NCBI RefSeq assembly: GCF_030580855.1
Contig: NZ_JAUQOP010000003.1
Location: 248,001 to 312,000, forward strand
Length of the DNA: 64,000 bases
Reading direction: 5' to 3'
DNA from: Pseudomonas citrullilanati
GTDB lineage: Bacteria; Pseudomonadota; Gammaproteobacteria; Pseudomonadales; Pseudomonadaceae
Part shown: positions 20,682 through 33,303 of the stretch, in pieces
How the letters are laid out: each line of letters starts with the position of its first letter
Numbering within the stretch: position 1 is the stretch's first letter
Program-made: the position numbers and the translations under genes
Notes under the pieces: model-generated
Database searches by the model: none
The model's input: only the letters and a program-made list of their open reading frames with translations
Told to the model about the DNA's origin: nothing

Positions 20682-21938
20682 TTACATGTGCGAGATCAGG
20701 GCATCGCCGAAGCCCGAGGACGACACCAGCTTGGCACCCTCCATCAGGCGTTCGAAGTCATAGGTCACGGTCTTGGCCGAGATCGCGCCGTTGGTGCCCT
20801 TGATGATCAGGTCGGCCGCTTCGGTCCAGCCCATGTGACGCAGCATCATCTCAGCCGACAGGATCAGCGAACCCGGGTTGACCTGGTCCTTGCCCGCGTA
20901 CTTGGGCGCGGTACCGTGGGTGGCTTCGAACATCGCCACGGTGTCGGACAGGTTGGCACCCGGGGCGATGCCGATACCGCCCACTTCCGCCGCCAGGGCG
21001 TCGGAGAGGTAGTCGCCGTTGAGGTTCAGCGTCGCGATCACGTCATATTCAGCCGGGCGCAGCAGGATCTGCTGGAGCATCGCATCGGCGATGGCGTCCT
21101 TGACCACCACGTTCTTGCCGGTCTTCGGGTTCTTGAACTGCATCCACGGGCCACCGTCGAGCAGCGTGGCGCCGAATTCCTCGGCCGCCACTTCGTAGGC
21201 CCATTCCTTGAAGGCACCTTCGGTGAACTTCATGATGTTGCCTTTGTGCACGATGGTCAGCGAATCGCGGTCATTGTCGACGACATATTGCAAGGCCTTG
21301 CGCGCCAGGCGCTGGGTGCCCTGCTTGGACACCGGCTTGACGCCGATGCCGCAGTTCTCGTCGAAACGGATCTTGGTCACGCCCATTTCTTCCTTCAGGA
21401 ACTTGATGACCTTGGTGGCCTCGGCCGAACCGGCCTTCCACTCGATACCGGCGTAGATGTCCTCGGAGTTCTCGCGGAAGATCGTCATGTCCACGTCGCC
21501 AGGCTTCTTGACCGGGCTTGGCACGCCTTCGAACCAGCGCACCGGGCGCAGGCAGACGTAGAGGTCCAGCTGCTGGCGCAGGGCGACGTTCAGCGAGCGG
21601 ATGCCACCACCGACCGGCGTGGTCAGCGGGCCCTTGATGGACACCACGTAGTCCTTGACCGCGTCCAGGGTTTCCTGGGGCAGCCACGTATCCTGGTCGT
21701 AGACCTGGGTGGCTTTCTCACCGGCGTAGACTTCCATCCAGGAAATCTTGCGCTTGCCGCCGTAGGCCTTTTCAACCGCAGCGTCCACTACCTTGATCAT
21801 GACCGGACTGATATCGACGCCAATGCCGTCGCCTTCGATGAAGGGGATGATCGGGTTGTCCGGAACATTAAGAGAATGGTCTGCATTGACGGTAATTTTG
21901 TCACCGACGGCTGGAACCTGAATCTTTTGATACCCCAT
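20682..21938 (-). CDS. icd: NADP-dependent isocitrate dehydrogenase, homodimeric
   Basis: 418-residue TCA-cycle enzyme making 2-oxoglutarate, CO2 and NADPH. Recognised from [16 protein letters not shown] near the N-terminus, [13 protein letters not shown] (Ser115 equals the AceK-phosphorylated Ser113 of E. coli), [14 protein letters not shown], and [18 protein letters not shown] at 21938 has GGAG seven bases upstream; a start at 22007 would add unrelated residues. It is divergent from the unrelated monomeric idh, so the cell has two isocitrate dehydrogenases encoded back to back. Confidence 0.96.
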   Translation of the reverse strand: MGYQKIQVPAVGDKITVNADHSLNVPDNPIIPFIEGDGIGVDISPVMIKVVDAAVEKAYGGKRKISWMEVYAGEKATQVYDQDTWLPQETLDAVKDYVVSIKGPLTTPVGGGIRSLNVALRQQLDLYVCLRPVRWFEGVPSPVKKPGDVDMTIFRENSEDIYAGIEWKAGSAEATKVIKFLKEEMGVTKIRFDENCGIGVKPVSKQGTQRLARKALQYVVDNDRDSLTIVHKGNIMKFTEGAFKEWAYEVAAEEFGATLLDGGPWMQFKNPKTGKNVVVKDAIADAMLQQILLRPAEYDVIATLNLNGDYLSDALAAEVGGIGIAPGANLSDTVAMFEATHGTAPKYAGKDQVNPGSLILSAEMMLRHMGWTEAADLIIKGTNGAISAKTVTYDFERLMEGAKLVSSSGFGDALISHM

Positions 21939-22125
21939 GCTGAACTCCATTGCTTGGATTGAACATCTGGCTGCGTTCGAGCGTAACCCAGTTGTATCGG
22001 CACGCAAACCCTACGTTCGACTCATCCGGCACAAAGCGTTGCACTTGGCCGCGTACAAGCCTGAAAACCAAGGGAAAAGCGCCAAACCTGAGCATAGCCC
22101 GGCCAGCCGCGCCTGCGACGTTTAG

Positions 22126-24660
<2,535 letters not shown>

Positions 24661-24680
24661 GGTTGTAATCGAGCACCACG

Positions 24681-24707
24681 AACCCCGGCCCTGTGCCGGG
24701 GTTTGTG
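24681..24707 (+). terminator. idh intrinsic terminator
   Basis: AACCCCGGC (24681-24689) pairs with GCCGGGGTT (24695-24703) over a five-base loop, followed by TGTGTTT. The T run is interrupted, so the stem does most of the work. Confidence 0.75.
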
Positions 24708-24731
24708 TTTCCGGATACACCACATCCCCTC

Positions 24732-24819
24732 TGTGGGAGCGAGCTTGCTCGCGATAGCGATCTATCCTTCAACATTGATTGACTGACACACCGCTATCGC
24801 GAGCAAGCTCGCTCCCACA
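24732..24819. repeat. REP doublet (REPIN)
   Basis: Facing 23-base REP units at 24732-24754 and 24797-24819 enclose a 42-base loop, between the idh terminator and nudJ. The right arm ends about 37 bases before the nudJ start, so nudJ's promoter must overlap or lie within this element. Confidence 0.9.
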
Positions 24820-24856
24820 GGGGCTAGAATTCCAATCCGAGACATCGAGGAAATCC

Positions 24857-25303
24857 ATGACCTGGCAACCCCACATCACCGTCGCCACCATCGTCGAGGA
24901 CAACGGCCGTTTCCTGATGGTGGAGGAATCCAAGGGCGGGCGCGCGGTGCTCAACCAGCCCGCCGGGCACCTGGACCCCGACGAAACACTGATCCAGGCC
25001 GCCGTGCGCGAAACCCTGGAAGAAACCGGCTGGGACGTCGAACCCACCAGCGTGGTAGGCATCTACCTGTACACCGCCCCCAGCAACGGCGTGACCTACC
25101 AGCGGGTCTGCTTCGTCGCCAAGGCACTCCAGCACCACCCCGACGCCCCCTTGGACGACGGCATCCTTCGCGCCAGGTGGCTGACCCGCGACGAACTGCT
25201 CGAACAGCGCGACCACTGGCGCAGCGAGCTGATCATCCGTTGCATCGACGATTATCTGGCCGGTCATCGCCACAGTCTGACGCTGATCCGTCCTTCTCTT
25301 TAG
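24857..25303 (+). CDS. nudJ: Nudix phosphatase NudJ
   Basis: 148-residue Nudix hydrolase. The Nudix box G-x5-E-x7-REUxEExGU is complete in GHLDPDETLIQAAVRETLEE followed by TGW. NudJ of E. coli hydrolyses nucleoside tri- and diphosphates and the thiamine precursor HMP-PP; the substrate here is inferred from family and position. GAGGAAA stands before the ATG at 24857. It is followed 59 bases later by mnmA, the conserved nudJ-mnmA-hflD-purB order. Confidence 0.9.
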   Translation: MTWQPHITVATIVEDNGRFLMVEESKGGRAVLNQPAGHLDPDETLIQAAVRETLEETGWDVEPTSVVGIYLYTAPSNGVTYQRVCFVAKALQHHPDAPLDDGILRARWLTRDELLEQRDHWRSELIIRCIDDYLAGHRHSLTLIRPSL

Positions 25304-25362
25304 CCTTGCGCGCCCGGGCCTGATAGAATCGCGTCCTTTTTCAAGACACTCATTGAACCGCC

Positions 25363-26487
25363 ATGCGTGATCCAGCCCCTTCTGACACACAAAAGACCCG
25401 CGTCATCGTCGGCATGTCCGGCGGCGTGGACTCTTCCGTTTCCGCCCTCCTGCTGATCGAGCAGGGTTATGAGGTGGAAGGCCTGTTCATGAAGAACTGG
25501 GAAGAAGACGACGGAACCGAGTACTGCACCGCCATGGACGACCTCGCGGACGCCCAGGCCGTGTGCGACAAGATCGGCATCAAGCTGCACACCGCCAACT
25601 TCGCCGCCGAGTACTGGGACAACGTGTTCGAGCACTTCCTGGCCGAATACAAGGCCGGCCGCACGCCGAACCCGGACATCCTCTGCAACCGCGAGATCAA
25701 GTTCAAGGCGTTCCTCGACTACGCGATGATGCTGGGCGCCGACCTGATCGCCACCGGTCACTACGTGCGCCGTCGCGACCTCGACGGGCGCACCGAACTG
25801 CTCAAGGGCCTGGACCCGAACAAGGACCAGAGCTACTTCCTGCATGCCGTTGGCGGCGAGCAGATCGCCAAGACCCTGTTCCCGGTGGGCGAACTGGAAA
25901 AGCCCGAAGTGCGGGCGATCGCCGAGAAACATGGCCTGGCCACCGCGAAGAAAAAGGATTCCACCGGCATCTGCTTCATCGGCGAGCGCCGCTTCAGTGA
26001 CTTCCTCAAGCAATACCTGCCGGCCCAGCCGGGCGAGATCAAGACGACTGAAGGCGAAGTCATCGGCCGCCACCACGGCCTGATGTACCACACCATCGGC
26101 CAGCGCCAGGGCCTGGGCATCGGCGGCCTGAAGGACGCCGGCGAAGAGCCGTGGTACGTGCTGGTCAAGGACCTGGAGCACAACGAGCTGATCGTCGGCC
26201 AGGGCAACGACCACCCGTGGCTGTTTTCCCGCGCCCTGCTCGCCTCCGAGATCTATTGGGTCAACCCCATCGACCTCGACGAGCCGCGCCGCCTGACGGC
26301 CAAGGTCCGCTACCGCCAGGGCGACCAGCCTTGCACCCTGGAAAAGACCGCCACCGGCTACCGGGCCACGTTCGACGATCCGCAGCGAGCGGTCACTCCC
26401 GGCCAGTCCGTGGTGTTCTATGACGGTGAAATCTGCCTGGGCGGCGGCGTGATCGAAGTGGCCGAGCCCTGGAGCAGCAAGGCATGA
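25363..26487 (+). CDS. mnmA: tRNA-specific 2-thiouridylase MnmA
   Basis: 374-residue enzyme that activates U34 of Lys, Glu and Gln tRNAs with ATP and inserts sulfur delivered by TusE. The PP-loop is [12 protein letters not shown] (about residues 16-27). The two catalytic cysteines are in [12 protein letters not shown] and [12 protein letters not shown]. Full length. It overlaps hflD by four bases (ATGA). Its sulfur donors TusDCBE are encoded 21 kb away in the same window. Confidence 0.97.
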   Translation: MRDPAPSDTQKTRVIVGMSGGVDSSVSALLLIEQGYEVEGLFMKNWEEDDGTEYCTAMDDLADAQAVCDKIGIKLHTANFAAEYWDNVFEHFLAEYKAGRTPNPDILCNREIKFKAFLDYAMMLGADLIATGHYVRRRDLDGRTELLKGLDPNKDQSYFLHAVGGEQIAKTLFPVGELEKPEVRAIAEKHGLATAKKKDSTGICFIGERRFSDFLKQYLPAQPGEIKTTEGEVIGRHHGLMYHTIGQRQGLGIGGLKDAGEEPWYVLVKDLEHNELIVGQGNDHPWLFSRALLASEIYWVNPIDLDEPRRLTAKVRYRQGDQPCTLEKTATGYRATFDDPQRAVTPGQSVVFYDGEICLGGGVIEVAEPWSSKA

Positions 26488-27107
26488 CCCCGATCCAGGA
26501 GCAACTGACGGCGCTGGGCGGCGTGTTCCTCGCCGCCGTGCTGGTGGACCGGATCGCCAAGACCGGCCAGGCCTCCGAAGCGGGCGTGGGCTGCATGCTC
26601 GGCAGCCTGCTGGTGCGCGACCCCAAGGACACCCTGGAGGTCTACGGCGGCGACGACCTGAACCTGCGCGAAGGCTACCGCGCGCTGATCGGCGCCCTGG
26701 AGCGCGACCCCAGCGCCCTGCAACGCGAGCCGCTGCGCTATGCCCTGTCGATGCTGGGGCTCGAGCGCCAGCTGGCCAAGCGCGACGACATGCTGGAGAC
26801 CATCGGCAAGCGCCTGCCGCAGATCCAATCCCAGGTCGAGCACTTCGGCCCGTCCCACGAGAACGTCGTGGCCGCCTGTGGCGCCCTGTACCAGGACACC
26901 TTGAGCACCTTGCGCCAACGCATCCAGGTACACGGCGACATGCGCAACCTGCAGCAACCGAGCAATGCCTCGAAGATCCGCGCCCTGCTGCTGGCCGGGA
27001 TCCGTTCGGCGCGGCTGTGGCGGCAACTGGGCGGCCATCGCTGGCAACTGGTGATCAGCCGGCGCAAGTTGCTCAAGGAGCTTTACCCGTTGATGCGCAA
27101 CGAATAA
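26484..27107 (+). CDS. hflD: High-frequency lysogenization protein HflD homologue
   Basis: 207-residue helical protein, peripheral to the inner membrane in E. coli where it modulates lambda CII. Its native role is not known. Recognised from position after mnmA, length, and blocks such as [18 protein letters not shown] and the C-terminal [16 protein letters not shown]. The ATGA overlap with mnmA couples the two genes. Confidence 0.93.
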   Translation: MTPIQEQLTALGGVFLAAVLVDRIAKTGQASEAGVGCMLGSLLVRDPKDTLEVYGGDDLNLREGYRALIGALERDPSALQREPLRYALSMLGLERQLAKRDDMLETIGKRLPQIQSQVEHFGPSHENVVAACGALYQDTLSTLRQRIQVHGDMRNLQQPSNASKIRALLLAGIRSARLWRQLGGHRWQLVISRRKLLKELYPLMRNE

Positions 27108-27128
27108 GTCGCCTCAACCAGCTTTTTT

Positions 27129-27257
27129 TGTGGCGAGGGGATTTATCCCCGCTGGGCTGCGAAGCGGCCCCAACCAGGCAACCCGGCGCCCCGGAAGATT
27201 GAGTGCGCCGCTTTTAGGGCTGCTTCGCAGCCCAACGGGGTAAATCCCCTCGCCACA
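27129..27257. repeat. Inverted repeat of the GTGGCGAGGGGATTTATCCCC family
   Basis: A 129-base element with outer arms at 27129-27150 and 27237-27257 and inner complementary arms (GGGCTGCGAAGC near 27154, and GCTTCGCAGCCC at 27222-27233). It fills the gap between hflD and purB. The same end sequence recurs at 50399-50529 and 53246-53349, so this is a second dispersed REP-like family of the genome. Confidence 0.85.
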
Positions 27258-27288
27258 GGTAAGGAACAGTTTTATCCGCTACGCGTAA

Positions 27289-28746
<1,458 letters not shown>

Positions 28747-28765
28747 CGCATTGCTGCACCCTGAG

Positions 28766-28791
28766 ACGCCCGGCCGCGCCGGGCGTTTTTA
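28766..28791 (+). terminator. purB intrinsic terminator
   Basis: ACGCCCGGC (28766-28774) pairs with GCCGGGCGT (28778-28786) across a three-base loop, followed by five T. It lies 20 bases beyond the purB stop. Confidence 0.9.
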
Positions 28792-28829
28792 TTCGCGTAT
28801 AAAAAGTATATTTTTTCAATAGGTTACAC

Positions 28830-29996
28830 ATGAATCCTGATATTCCTCTGCAACTCCTGGGCGGCATCACGGCACGGGAGTTCTTGCGCGACTACTGGCA
28901 GAAAAAACCCCTGCTCATCCGCCAGGCCATCCCTGACTTCGAGAGCCCGATCGACGCCGACGAACTGGCCGGCCTGGCCCTGGAAGAAGAAGTCGAATCG
29001 CGCCTGGTGCTCGAACATGGCGAGCGCCCTTGGGAGCTGCGTCGCGGCCCCTTCGCCGAAGACGAATTCAGCCAACTGCCGGAGCGCGACTGGACCCTGC
29101 TGGTGCAGGCGGTGGATCAGTTCGTGCCGGAAGTCGGCGAATTGCTGGAACACTTCCGCTTCCTGCCGAGCTGGCGCATCGACGACGTGATGATCAGCTT
29201 CGCTGCACCGGGTGGCAGCGTGGGCCCGCACTTCGACAACTACGACGTGTTCCTGCTGCAAGGCCACGGCAAGCGCAACTGGAAGATCGGCCAGATGTGC
29301 GACTCCGAGAGCGCGCTGCTGCCCCACGCCGACCTGCGCATCCTCGCCGACTTCGAGGCCACCGACGAATGGGTCCTGGAACCGGGCGACATGCTCTACC
29401 TCCCGCCGCGCCTGGCCCATTGCGGCGTGGCGGTGGATGGCTGCATGACCTACTCCGTAGGCTTCCGCGCACCGAGCGCCGCCGAAGTGCTGACCCACTT
29501 CACCGACTTCCTCAGCCAGTTCCTGCCGGACGAAGAACGCTACACCGACGCCGACGCGCGCCCGGTGAGCGATCCGCACCAGATCCAGCACGATGCCCTC
29601 GACCGCCTCAAGGGCCTGCTGGCCGAGCACATGAGCGACGAACGCCTGCTGCTGACCTGGTTCGGCCAGTTCATGACCGAGCCGCGCTACCCGGAACTGG
29701 TGGTCGGCCCGGAACTGGAAGAAGACGACCTGTTGGCCAGCCTCGAACAAGGCGCCGTGATCATCCGCAACCCGAGCGCCCGCCTGGCCTGGTCGGAAGT
29801 CGATGACGACCTGCTGCTGTTCGCCAGCGGCCAGAGCCGTTACCTGCCGGGCAAGCTGCGCGACCTGCTGAAGATGATCTGCGCCGCCGATGCCCTGCAC
29901 ATCGAGAACCTCGGCCCATGGCTGGCCGATGAAGATGGCCGCGGCCTGGTCTGCGAGCTGGTCAAGCAAGGCAGCCTGGGGTTCGCCGATGAATAG
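28830..29996 (+). CDS. roxA: 50S ribosomal protein L16 arginine hydroxylase RoxA (YcfD family)
   Basis: 388-residue JmjC-fold 2-oxoglutarate/Fe(II) oxygenase; the E. coli homologue YcfD hydroxylates an arginine of ribosomal protein uL16. The iron ligands appear as HFD in GSVGPHFDNYDVFLLQ and a distal His in LAHCGVAVDG. The N-terminal block LLGGITAREFLRDYWQKKPL and C-terminal winged-helix-like region are complete. It overlaps the next gene by eight bases. Confidence 0.93.
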   Translation: MNPDIPLQLLGGITAREFLRDYWQKKPLLIRQAIPDFESPIDADELAGLALEEEVESRLVLEHGERPWELRRGPFAEDEFSQLPERDWTLLVQAVDQFVPEVGELLEHFRFLPSWRIDDVMISFAAPGGSVGPHFDNYDVFLLQGHGKRNWKIGQMCDSESALLPHADLRILADFEATDEWVLEPGDMLYLPPRLAHCGVAVDGCMTYSVGFRAPSAAEVLTHFTDFLSQFLPDEERYTDADARPVSDPHQIQHDALDRLKGLLAEHMSDERLLLTWFGQFMTEPRYPELVVGPELEEDDLLASLEQGAVIIRNPSARLAWSEVDDDLLLFASGQSRYLPGKLRDLLKMICAADALHIENLGPWLADEDGRGLVCELVKQGSLGFADE

Positions 29997-30414
29997 AATT
30001 CACGTTCGTGTCGCAGACTGGCAAAAGGATAACGCCGAGATCCGGCGCATTCGTGAAGCGGTGTTCATTGCCGAGCAATCCGTCCCACCCGAGCTGGAAT
30101 GGGATGCCGATGACCAGGGCGCCGTGCACTTCCTCGCCTTCGAAGGCGACTTCCCCATTGGCACCGCTCGCCTGTTGACCGAGGGCTACATCGGCCGCGT
30201 CTCGGTTCTCAAGGACTGGCGCGGCCTGAAGGTCGGCGATGCCCTGATGCATGCGGTGATCGCCGAAGCCGAGAAGCGCGGGCTCAAGCAACAGATGCTC
30301 AGCGCCCAGGTGCACGCCACGCCGTTCTATGAGCGACTGGGCTTCGCAGTGGTCAGCGAGGAGTTCCTGGAGGCCGGGATCCCCCATGTGGACATGGTTC
30401 GCCAATCCACCTGA
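29989..30414 (+). CDS. GNAT-family N-acetyltransferase (ElaA/YjcF-like)
   Basis: 141-residue GNAT enzyme. Motifs: REAVFIAEQSVPPELEWDAD at the N-terminus, the acetyl-CoA loop DWRGLKVGDALMH, and FYERLGFAVVSEEFLEAGIPHVDM at the C-terminus, the pattern of small acyltransferases related to YjcF/ElaA. It begins inside the 3' end of roxA, so the two are translated together. Substrate unknown. Confidence 0.88.
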   Translation: MNRIHVRVADWQKDNAEIRRIREAVFIAEQSVPPELEWDADDQGAVHFLAFEGDFPIGTARLLTEGYIGRVSVLKDWRGLKVGDALMHAVIAEAEKRGLKQQMLSAQVHATPFYERLGFAVVSEEFLEAGIPHVDMVRQST

Positions 30415-30427
30415 ATCCCCTCGCCAC
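30414..30427. repeat. Solo half of the GTGGCGAGGGGATT repeat family
   Basis: AATCCCCTCGCCACA overlaps the stop codon of the preceding GNAT gene and matches one arm of the second repeat family. No partner arm is nearby. Confidence 0.5.
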
Positions 30428-30445
30428 AAAAAGCATCAGCAGCAG

Positions 30446-30483
30446 CAAAACGCCCCGCCATCTCCCGATGCCGGGGCGTTTTG
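30446..30483 (+). terminator. Terminator after roxA-GNAT
   Basis: CAAAACGCCCCG (30446-30457) pairs perfectly with CGGGGCGTTTTG (30472-30483), 12 bp, and the loop has further pairing (CATC with GATG). T run on the plus strand, A run on the other, so it can work both ways. Confidence 0.85.
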
Positions 30484-30559
30484 CTGTCTATCATTCAACT
30501 TGCCCCACCCAGGGCCGACAAACTGGCAATATCCAGCCTTTGTCCCGCGGAGAAACGCA

Positions 30560-31321
30560 ATGTCCCTACGCACCCTCCTGACCACCCTGCTACTGGGCTG
30601 CAGCCTCTCGGTCATGGCCGACACGCAAATCGTGCCGTTGAACTACCGCACCAGCGCCGACCTGCTGCCGGTGGCGCAGAACTTCATCGGCAAGGACGGC
30701 CAGGTCAGCGCCTACGGCAATCAACTGATCGTCAATGCCGCCCCCGGCAAGATCGAAGAACTCCGCCAGTTCCTGGCGCAACTGGACACCGCCCCCAAGC
30801 GCCTGCTGATCACGGTCGACACCAACGAGAACAACCTGCAGGGGGACCAGGGCTACTCGATCAACGGTGCCGCCCCCAGCCAGACCCGCATCATCAACCG
30901 CAGCACCGCCAGCCGCGACGGCGGCGTGCAGCAGGTGCAGGCCAGCGAAGGCCAGCCGGCCCTGATCCAGGTGGGCCAGAGCGTGCCGTTCACCAGCAGC
31001 CAGACCGACAACTACGGCCGCCTGCAGAGCCAGACCGAATACCGCAACGTCACCCAGGGCTTCTACGTCACCGCCAGCGTCACCGGCGAAACCGTTCACC
31101 TGAGCATCAGTACCAACCGTGACCGCATGAGCCAGGAACGTCCCGATGTAGTGAACGTGCAAAGCACCGACACAACCGTCAGCGGACGCCTGGGCGAATG
31201 GATCACCCTGGCCGGCGTGAATCGCCAGACACAGGCCGACAAACAGGGCCTGACCCGCAGCTACTCGACCCAGGGCCGCGATGACATGATTTTGCGGGTC
31301 AAGGTCGATACCTTGAACTGA
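30560..31321 (+). CDS. Periplasmic secretin-domain-like protein
   Basis: 253-residue exported protein with a signal peptide (MSLRTLLTTLLLGCSLSVMA). After it comes a short STN/secretin-N-like segment (VPLNYRTSADLLPVAQNFIG, LRQFLAQLDTAPKRLLITVD) and a beta-rich part (ALIQVGQSVPFTS, TQGFYVTASVTG, GEWITLAGV) that looks like a piece of a type II/III secretion secretin. It is far too short to be a full secretin and has no secretion genes beside it, so it may be a stand-alone periplasmic domain. Ribosome site GGAGAAA before the ATG at 30560. Confidence 0.75.
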   Translation: MSLRTLLTTLLLGCSLSVMADTQIVPLNYRTSADLLPVAQNFIGKDGQVSAYGNQLIVNAAPGKIEELRQFLAQLDTAPKRLLITVDTNENNLQGDQGYSINGAAPSQTRIINRSTASRDGGVQQVQASEGQPALIQVGQSVPFTSSQTDNYGRLQSQTEYRNVTQGFYVTASVTGETVHLSISTNRDRMSQERPDVVNVQSTDTTVSGRLGEWITLAGVNRQTQADKQGLTRSYSTQGRDDMILRVKVDTLN

Positions 31322-31361
31322 AGCACCAAAAACTGACTGATGAGTCGTATTAGACCAAAGA

Positions 31362-31387
31362 TGTAGTGCACGAAAAAAAGCACTACA
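31362..31387. promoter_or_regulatory. TGTAGTGC-N10-GCACTACA operator upstream of aceA
   Basis: A perfect 8-bp inverted repeat, TGTAGTGC at 31362-31369 and GCACTACA at 31380-31387, lies just upstream of a good promoter. From memory, the KDPG-responsive repressor RccR of P. fluorescens binds TGTAGT...ACTACA palindromes and controls aceA, which would fit exactly; the spacer here between the core hexamers is 14 bases. Identification of the regulator is inference. Confidence 0.6.
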
Positions 31388-31393
31388 AAACGT

Positions 31394-31422
31394 TTGACGA
31401 GCCAAAAAACCGAAGGCATGAT
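31394..31422 (+). promoter_or_regulatory. Putative aceA sigma-70 promoter
   Basis: TTGACG (31394-31399) and CATGAT (31417-31422) are separated by exactly 17 bases, six bases after the operator palindrome. Transcription would begin near 31429, about 400 bases before the aceA start codon. Confidence 0.55.
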
Positions 31423-31428
31423 GGCCTC

Positions 31429-31827
31429 GCTCCCGCTAATCAGGGGCCCTGGCAAGGGCCTTCGGGTCGACGCTTGCAACTACCCTGCGAGCCGATTCGT
31501 GTCTGTACCGCCCACAAGGTGTGTTTGACGAGGTTGCGACTGGAACGAAGTTGTCCCGAGGGACGGAAGCGTAACTAGGTAACCCGGCATCACTCTGAGT
31601 TCGTATAAAGGCCCACGACGCCTGCATGCGCCCGCAGTTCGCCCCTACCTGCTCACTTTCCCCTCGAGCCCATCGTTCACCCCGTCGCCACCCCGCCTGA
31701 ACCGACTTGTCCGCCCGGCCCCCTGGCCAGCGAGCAGCCTCCCCCGCCAATGACTGGCGCCGAAGGCACGCAGGACATTTGCACCCCAGAACGATTTTTT
31801 CTACACGACGCGACGAGGTTTATCTCC
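31429..31827 (+). other. Predicted 400-nt leader of aceA
   Basis: No convincing gene lies between the predicted start site and aceA. The first 150 bases can fold: GGCCCT (31445-31450) with AGGGCC (31455-31460) and GTCC (31553-31556) with GGAC (31561-31564). The second half is C-rich and largely unstructured (31625-31790). I recognise no riboswitch family. The function of such a long leader is open. Confidence 0.4.
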
Positions 31828-33153
31828 ATGGCACTGACACGCGAACAGCAAATTGCAGCCCTTGAAAAAGACTGGGCTGAAAACCCGCGCTGGAAAGGCG
31901 TGAAGCGCAATTATTCCGCTGCTGACGTCGTCCGCCTGCGTGGCTCGGTTCAACCTGAGCACACCTTTGCAAAGATGGGCGCCGAGAAGCTGTGGAACCT
32001 GGTCACCCAGGGCGCCAAGCCATCCTTCCGTCCCGAGAAAGACTTCGTCAACTGCATGGGCGCCCTGACCGGCGGCCAGGCCGTGCAGCAAGTCAAGGCC
32101 GGCATCCAGGCGATCTACCTGTCGGGCTGGCAAGTGGCCGCGGACAACAACTCCGCCGAGTCGATGTACCCTGACCAGTCGCTGTACCCGGTGGATTCGG
32201 TTCCGACCGTGGTCAAGCGCATCAACAACTCGTTCCGTCGTGCCGACCAGATCCAGTGGAAAGCCGGCAAGAACCCGGGCGACGAAGGCTACATCGACTA
32301 CTTCGCACCGATCGTGGCTGACGCCGAAGCCGGTTTCGGCGGCGTCCTCAACGCCTACGAGCTGATGAAGAGCATGATCGAGGCAGGCGCCGCCGGCGTT
32401 CACTTCGAAGACCAGCTGGCCTCGGTGAAGAAGTGCGGCCACATGGGCGGCAAGGTCCTGGTGCCGACCCAGGAAGCCGTACAGAAGCTGACCGCTGCCC
32501 GCCTGGCCGCCGACGTTGCCGGTGTACCGACCATCATCCTGGCCCGTACCGACGCCAACGCCGCCGACCTGCTGACGTCCGACTGCGACCCGTACGACCA
32601 GCCGTTCGTGACCGGCACCCGCACCCAGGAAGGTTTCTACAAGGTACGCGCCGGCCTCGACCAGGCCATCGCCCGTGGCCTGGCCTATGCGCCTTACGCC
32701 GACCTGATCTGGTGCGAAACCGCCAAGCCGGACCTGGACGAAGCCCGTCGCTTCGCCGAAGCGATCAAGAAGGAATACCCGGACCAGATCCTGTCGTACA
32801 ACTGCTCGCCTTCCTTCAACTGGAAGAAAAACCTGGACGACGCGACCATCGCCAAGTTCCAGCGCGAACTGTCCGCCATGGGCTACAAGCACCAGTTCAT
32901 CACCCTGGCCGGCATCCACAACATGTGGCACAGCATGTTCAACCTGGCGCACGACTACGCCCGCAACGACATGACCGCCTACGTGAAGCTGCAAGAGCAG
33001 GAATTCGCTGACGCCGCCAAGGGCTACACCTTCGTGGCCCACCAGCAGGAAGTGGGCACCGGCTACTTCGACGACATGACCACCGTGATCCAGGGCGGCA
33101 CCTCGTCGGTCACCGCGCTGACCGGTTCGACCGAAGAAGAGCAGTTCCACTGA
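31828..33153 (+). CDS. aceA: Isocitrate lyase
   Basis: 441-residue first enzyme of the glyoxylate shunt, splitting isocitrate into succinate and glyoxylate; it competes with Icd and Idh for substrate. The catalytic-loop signature KKCGHMGGK is intact, and the TIM-barrel blocks [27 protein letters not shown] and [11 protein letters not shown] are typical. The ATG at 31828 has ACGAGG upstream; an in-frame ATG at 31750 has no ribosome site and adds non-family residues. Own transcription unit with operator, promoter and terminator. Confidence 0.97.
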   Translation: MALTREQQIAALEKDWAENPRWKGVKRNYSAADVVRLRGSVQPEHTFAKMGAEKLWNLVTQGAKPSFRPEKDFVNCMGALTGGQAVQQVKAGIQAIYLSGWQVAADNNSAESMYPDQSLYPVDSVPTVVKRINNSFRRADQIQWKAGKNPGDEGYIDYFAPIVADAEAGFGGVLNAYELMKSMIEAGAAGVHFEDQLASVKKCGHMGGKVLVPTQEAVQKLTAARLAADVAGVPTIILARTDANAADLLTSDCDPYDQPFVTGTRTQEGFYKVRAGLDQAIARGLAYAPYADLIWCETAKPDLDEARRFAEAIKKEYPDQILSYNCSPSFNWKKNLDDATIAKFQRELSAMGYKHQFITLAGIHNMWHSMFNLAHDYARNDMTAYVKLQEQEFADAAKGYTFVAHQQEVGTGYFDDMTTVIQGGTSSVTALTGSTEEEQFH

Positions 33154-33212
33154 TCCAGCGCTGAACGGCCTTTGCGGACCGAATAAAAGCTAACCGCGAA
33201 GCCGACGATCTG

Positions 33213-33241
33213 AAGCCCCGACTGGTTCGGGGCTTTTTTTC
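33213..33241 (+). terminator. aceA intrinsic terminator
   Basis: AAGCCCCGA (33213-33221) pairs with TCGGGGCTT (33227-33235) over a five-base loop, and a run of T follows. It lies 60 bases past the aceA stop. Confidence 0.9.
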
Positions 33242-33267
33242 GCCTATGCTTTCCCAAGCAACACATG

Positions 33268-33303
33268 CCCTTGTGGGAGCGAGCAAGCTCGCTCCCACAA
33301 GGG
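33268..33303. repeat. Collapsed REP palindrome
   Basis: A perfect 17-bp inverted repeat with a two-base AA loop: CCCTTGTGGGAGCGAGC then AA then its complement. It is made of two REP outer halves fused with the inner parts and loop lost, unlike the 90-base doublets elsewhere. Directly follows the aceA terminator. Confidence 0.85.

Noticed and set aside
31261-31479. Minus-strand frame encoding a small hydrophobic peptide (contains MPSVFWLVKRFVVLFFVHY)
   Set aside because: Overlaps the 3' end of a real gene and gains its hydrophobicity from an AT-rich non-coding stretch; no ribosome site. Kept here only because it looks like a membrane peptide.
31366-31578. 70-codon plus-strand frame in the aceA upstream region
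   Set aside because: Its GTG start lies within the operator palindrome and the frame covers the predicted promoter; no ribosome site and no family.
31750-31827. In-frame upstream extension of aceA by 26 residues
   Set aside because: No ribosome site before the ATG at 31750, residues do not fit isocitrate lyases, and the ATG at 31828 has a good site.
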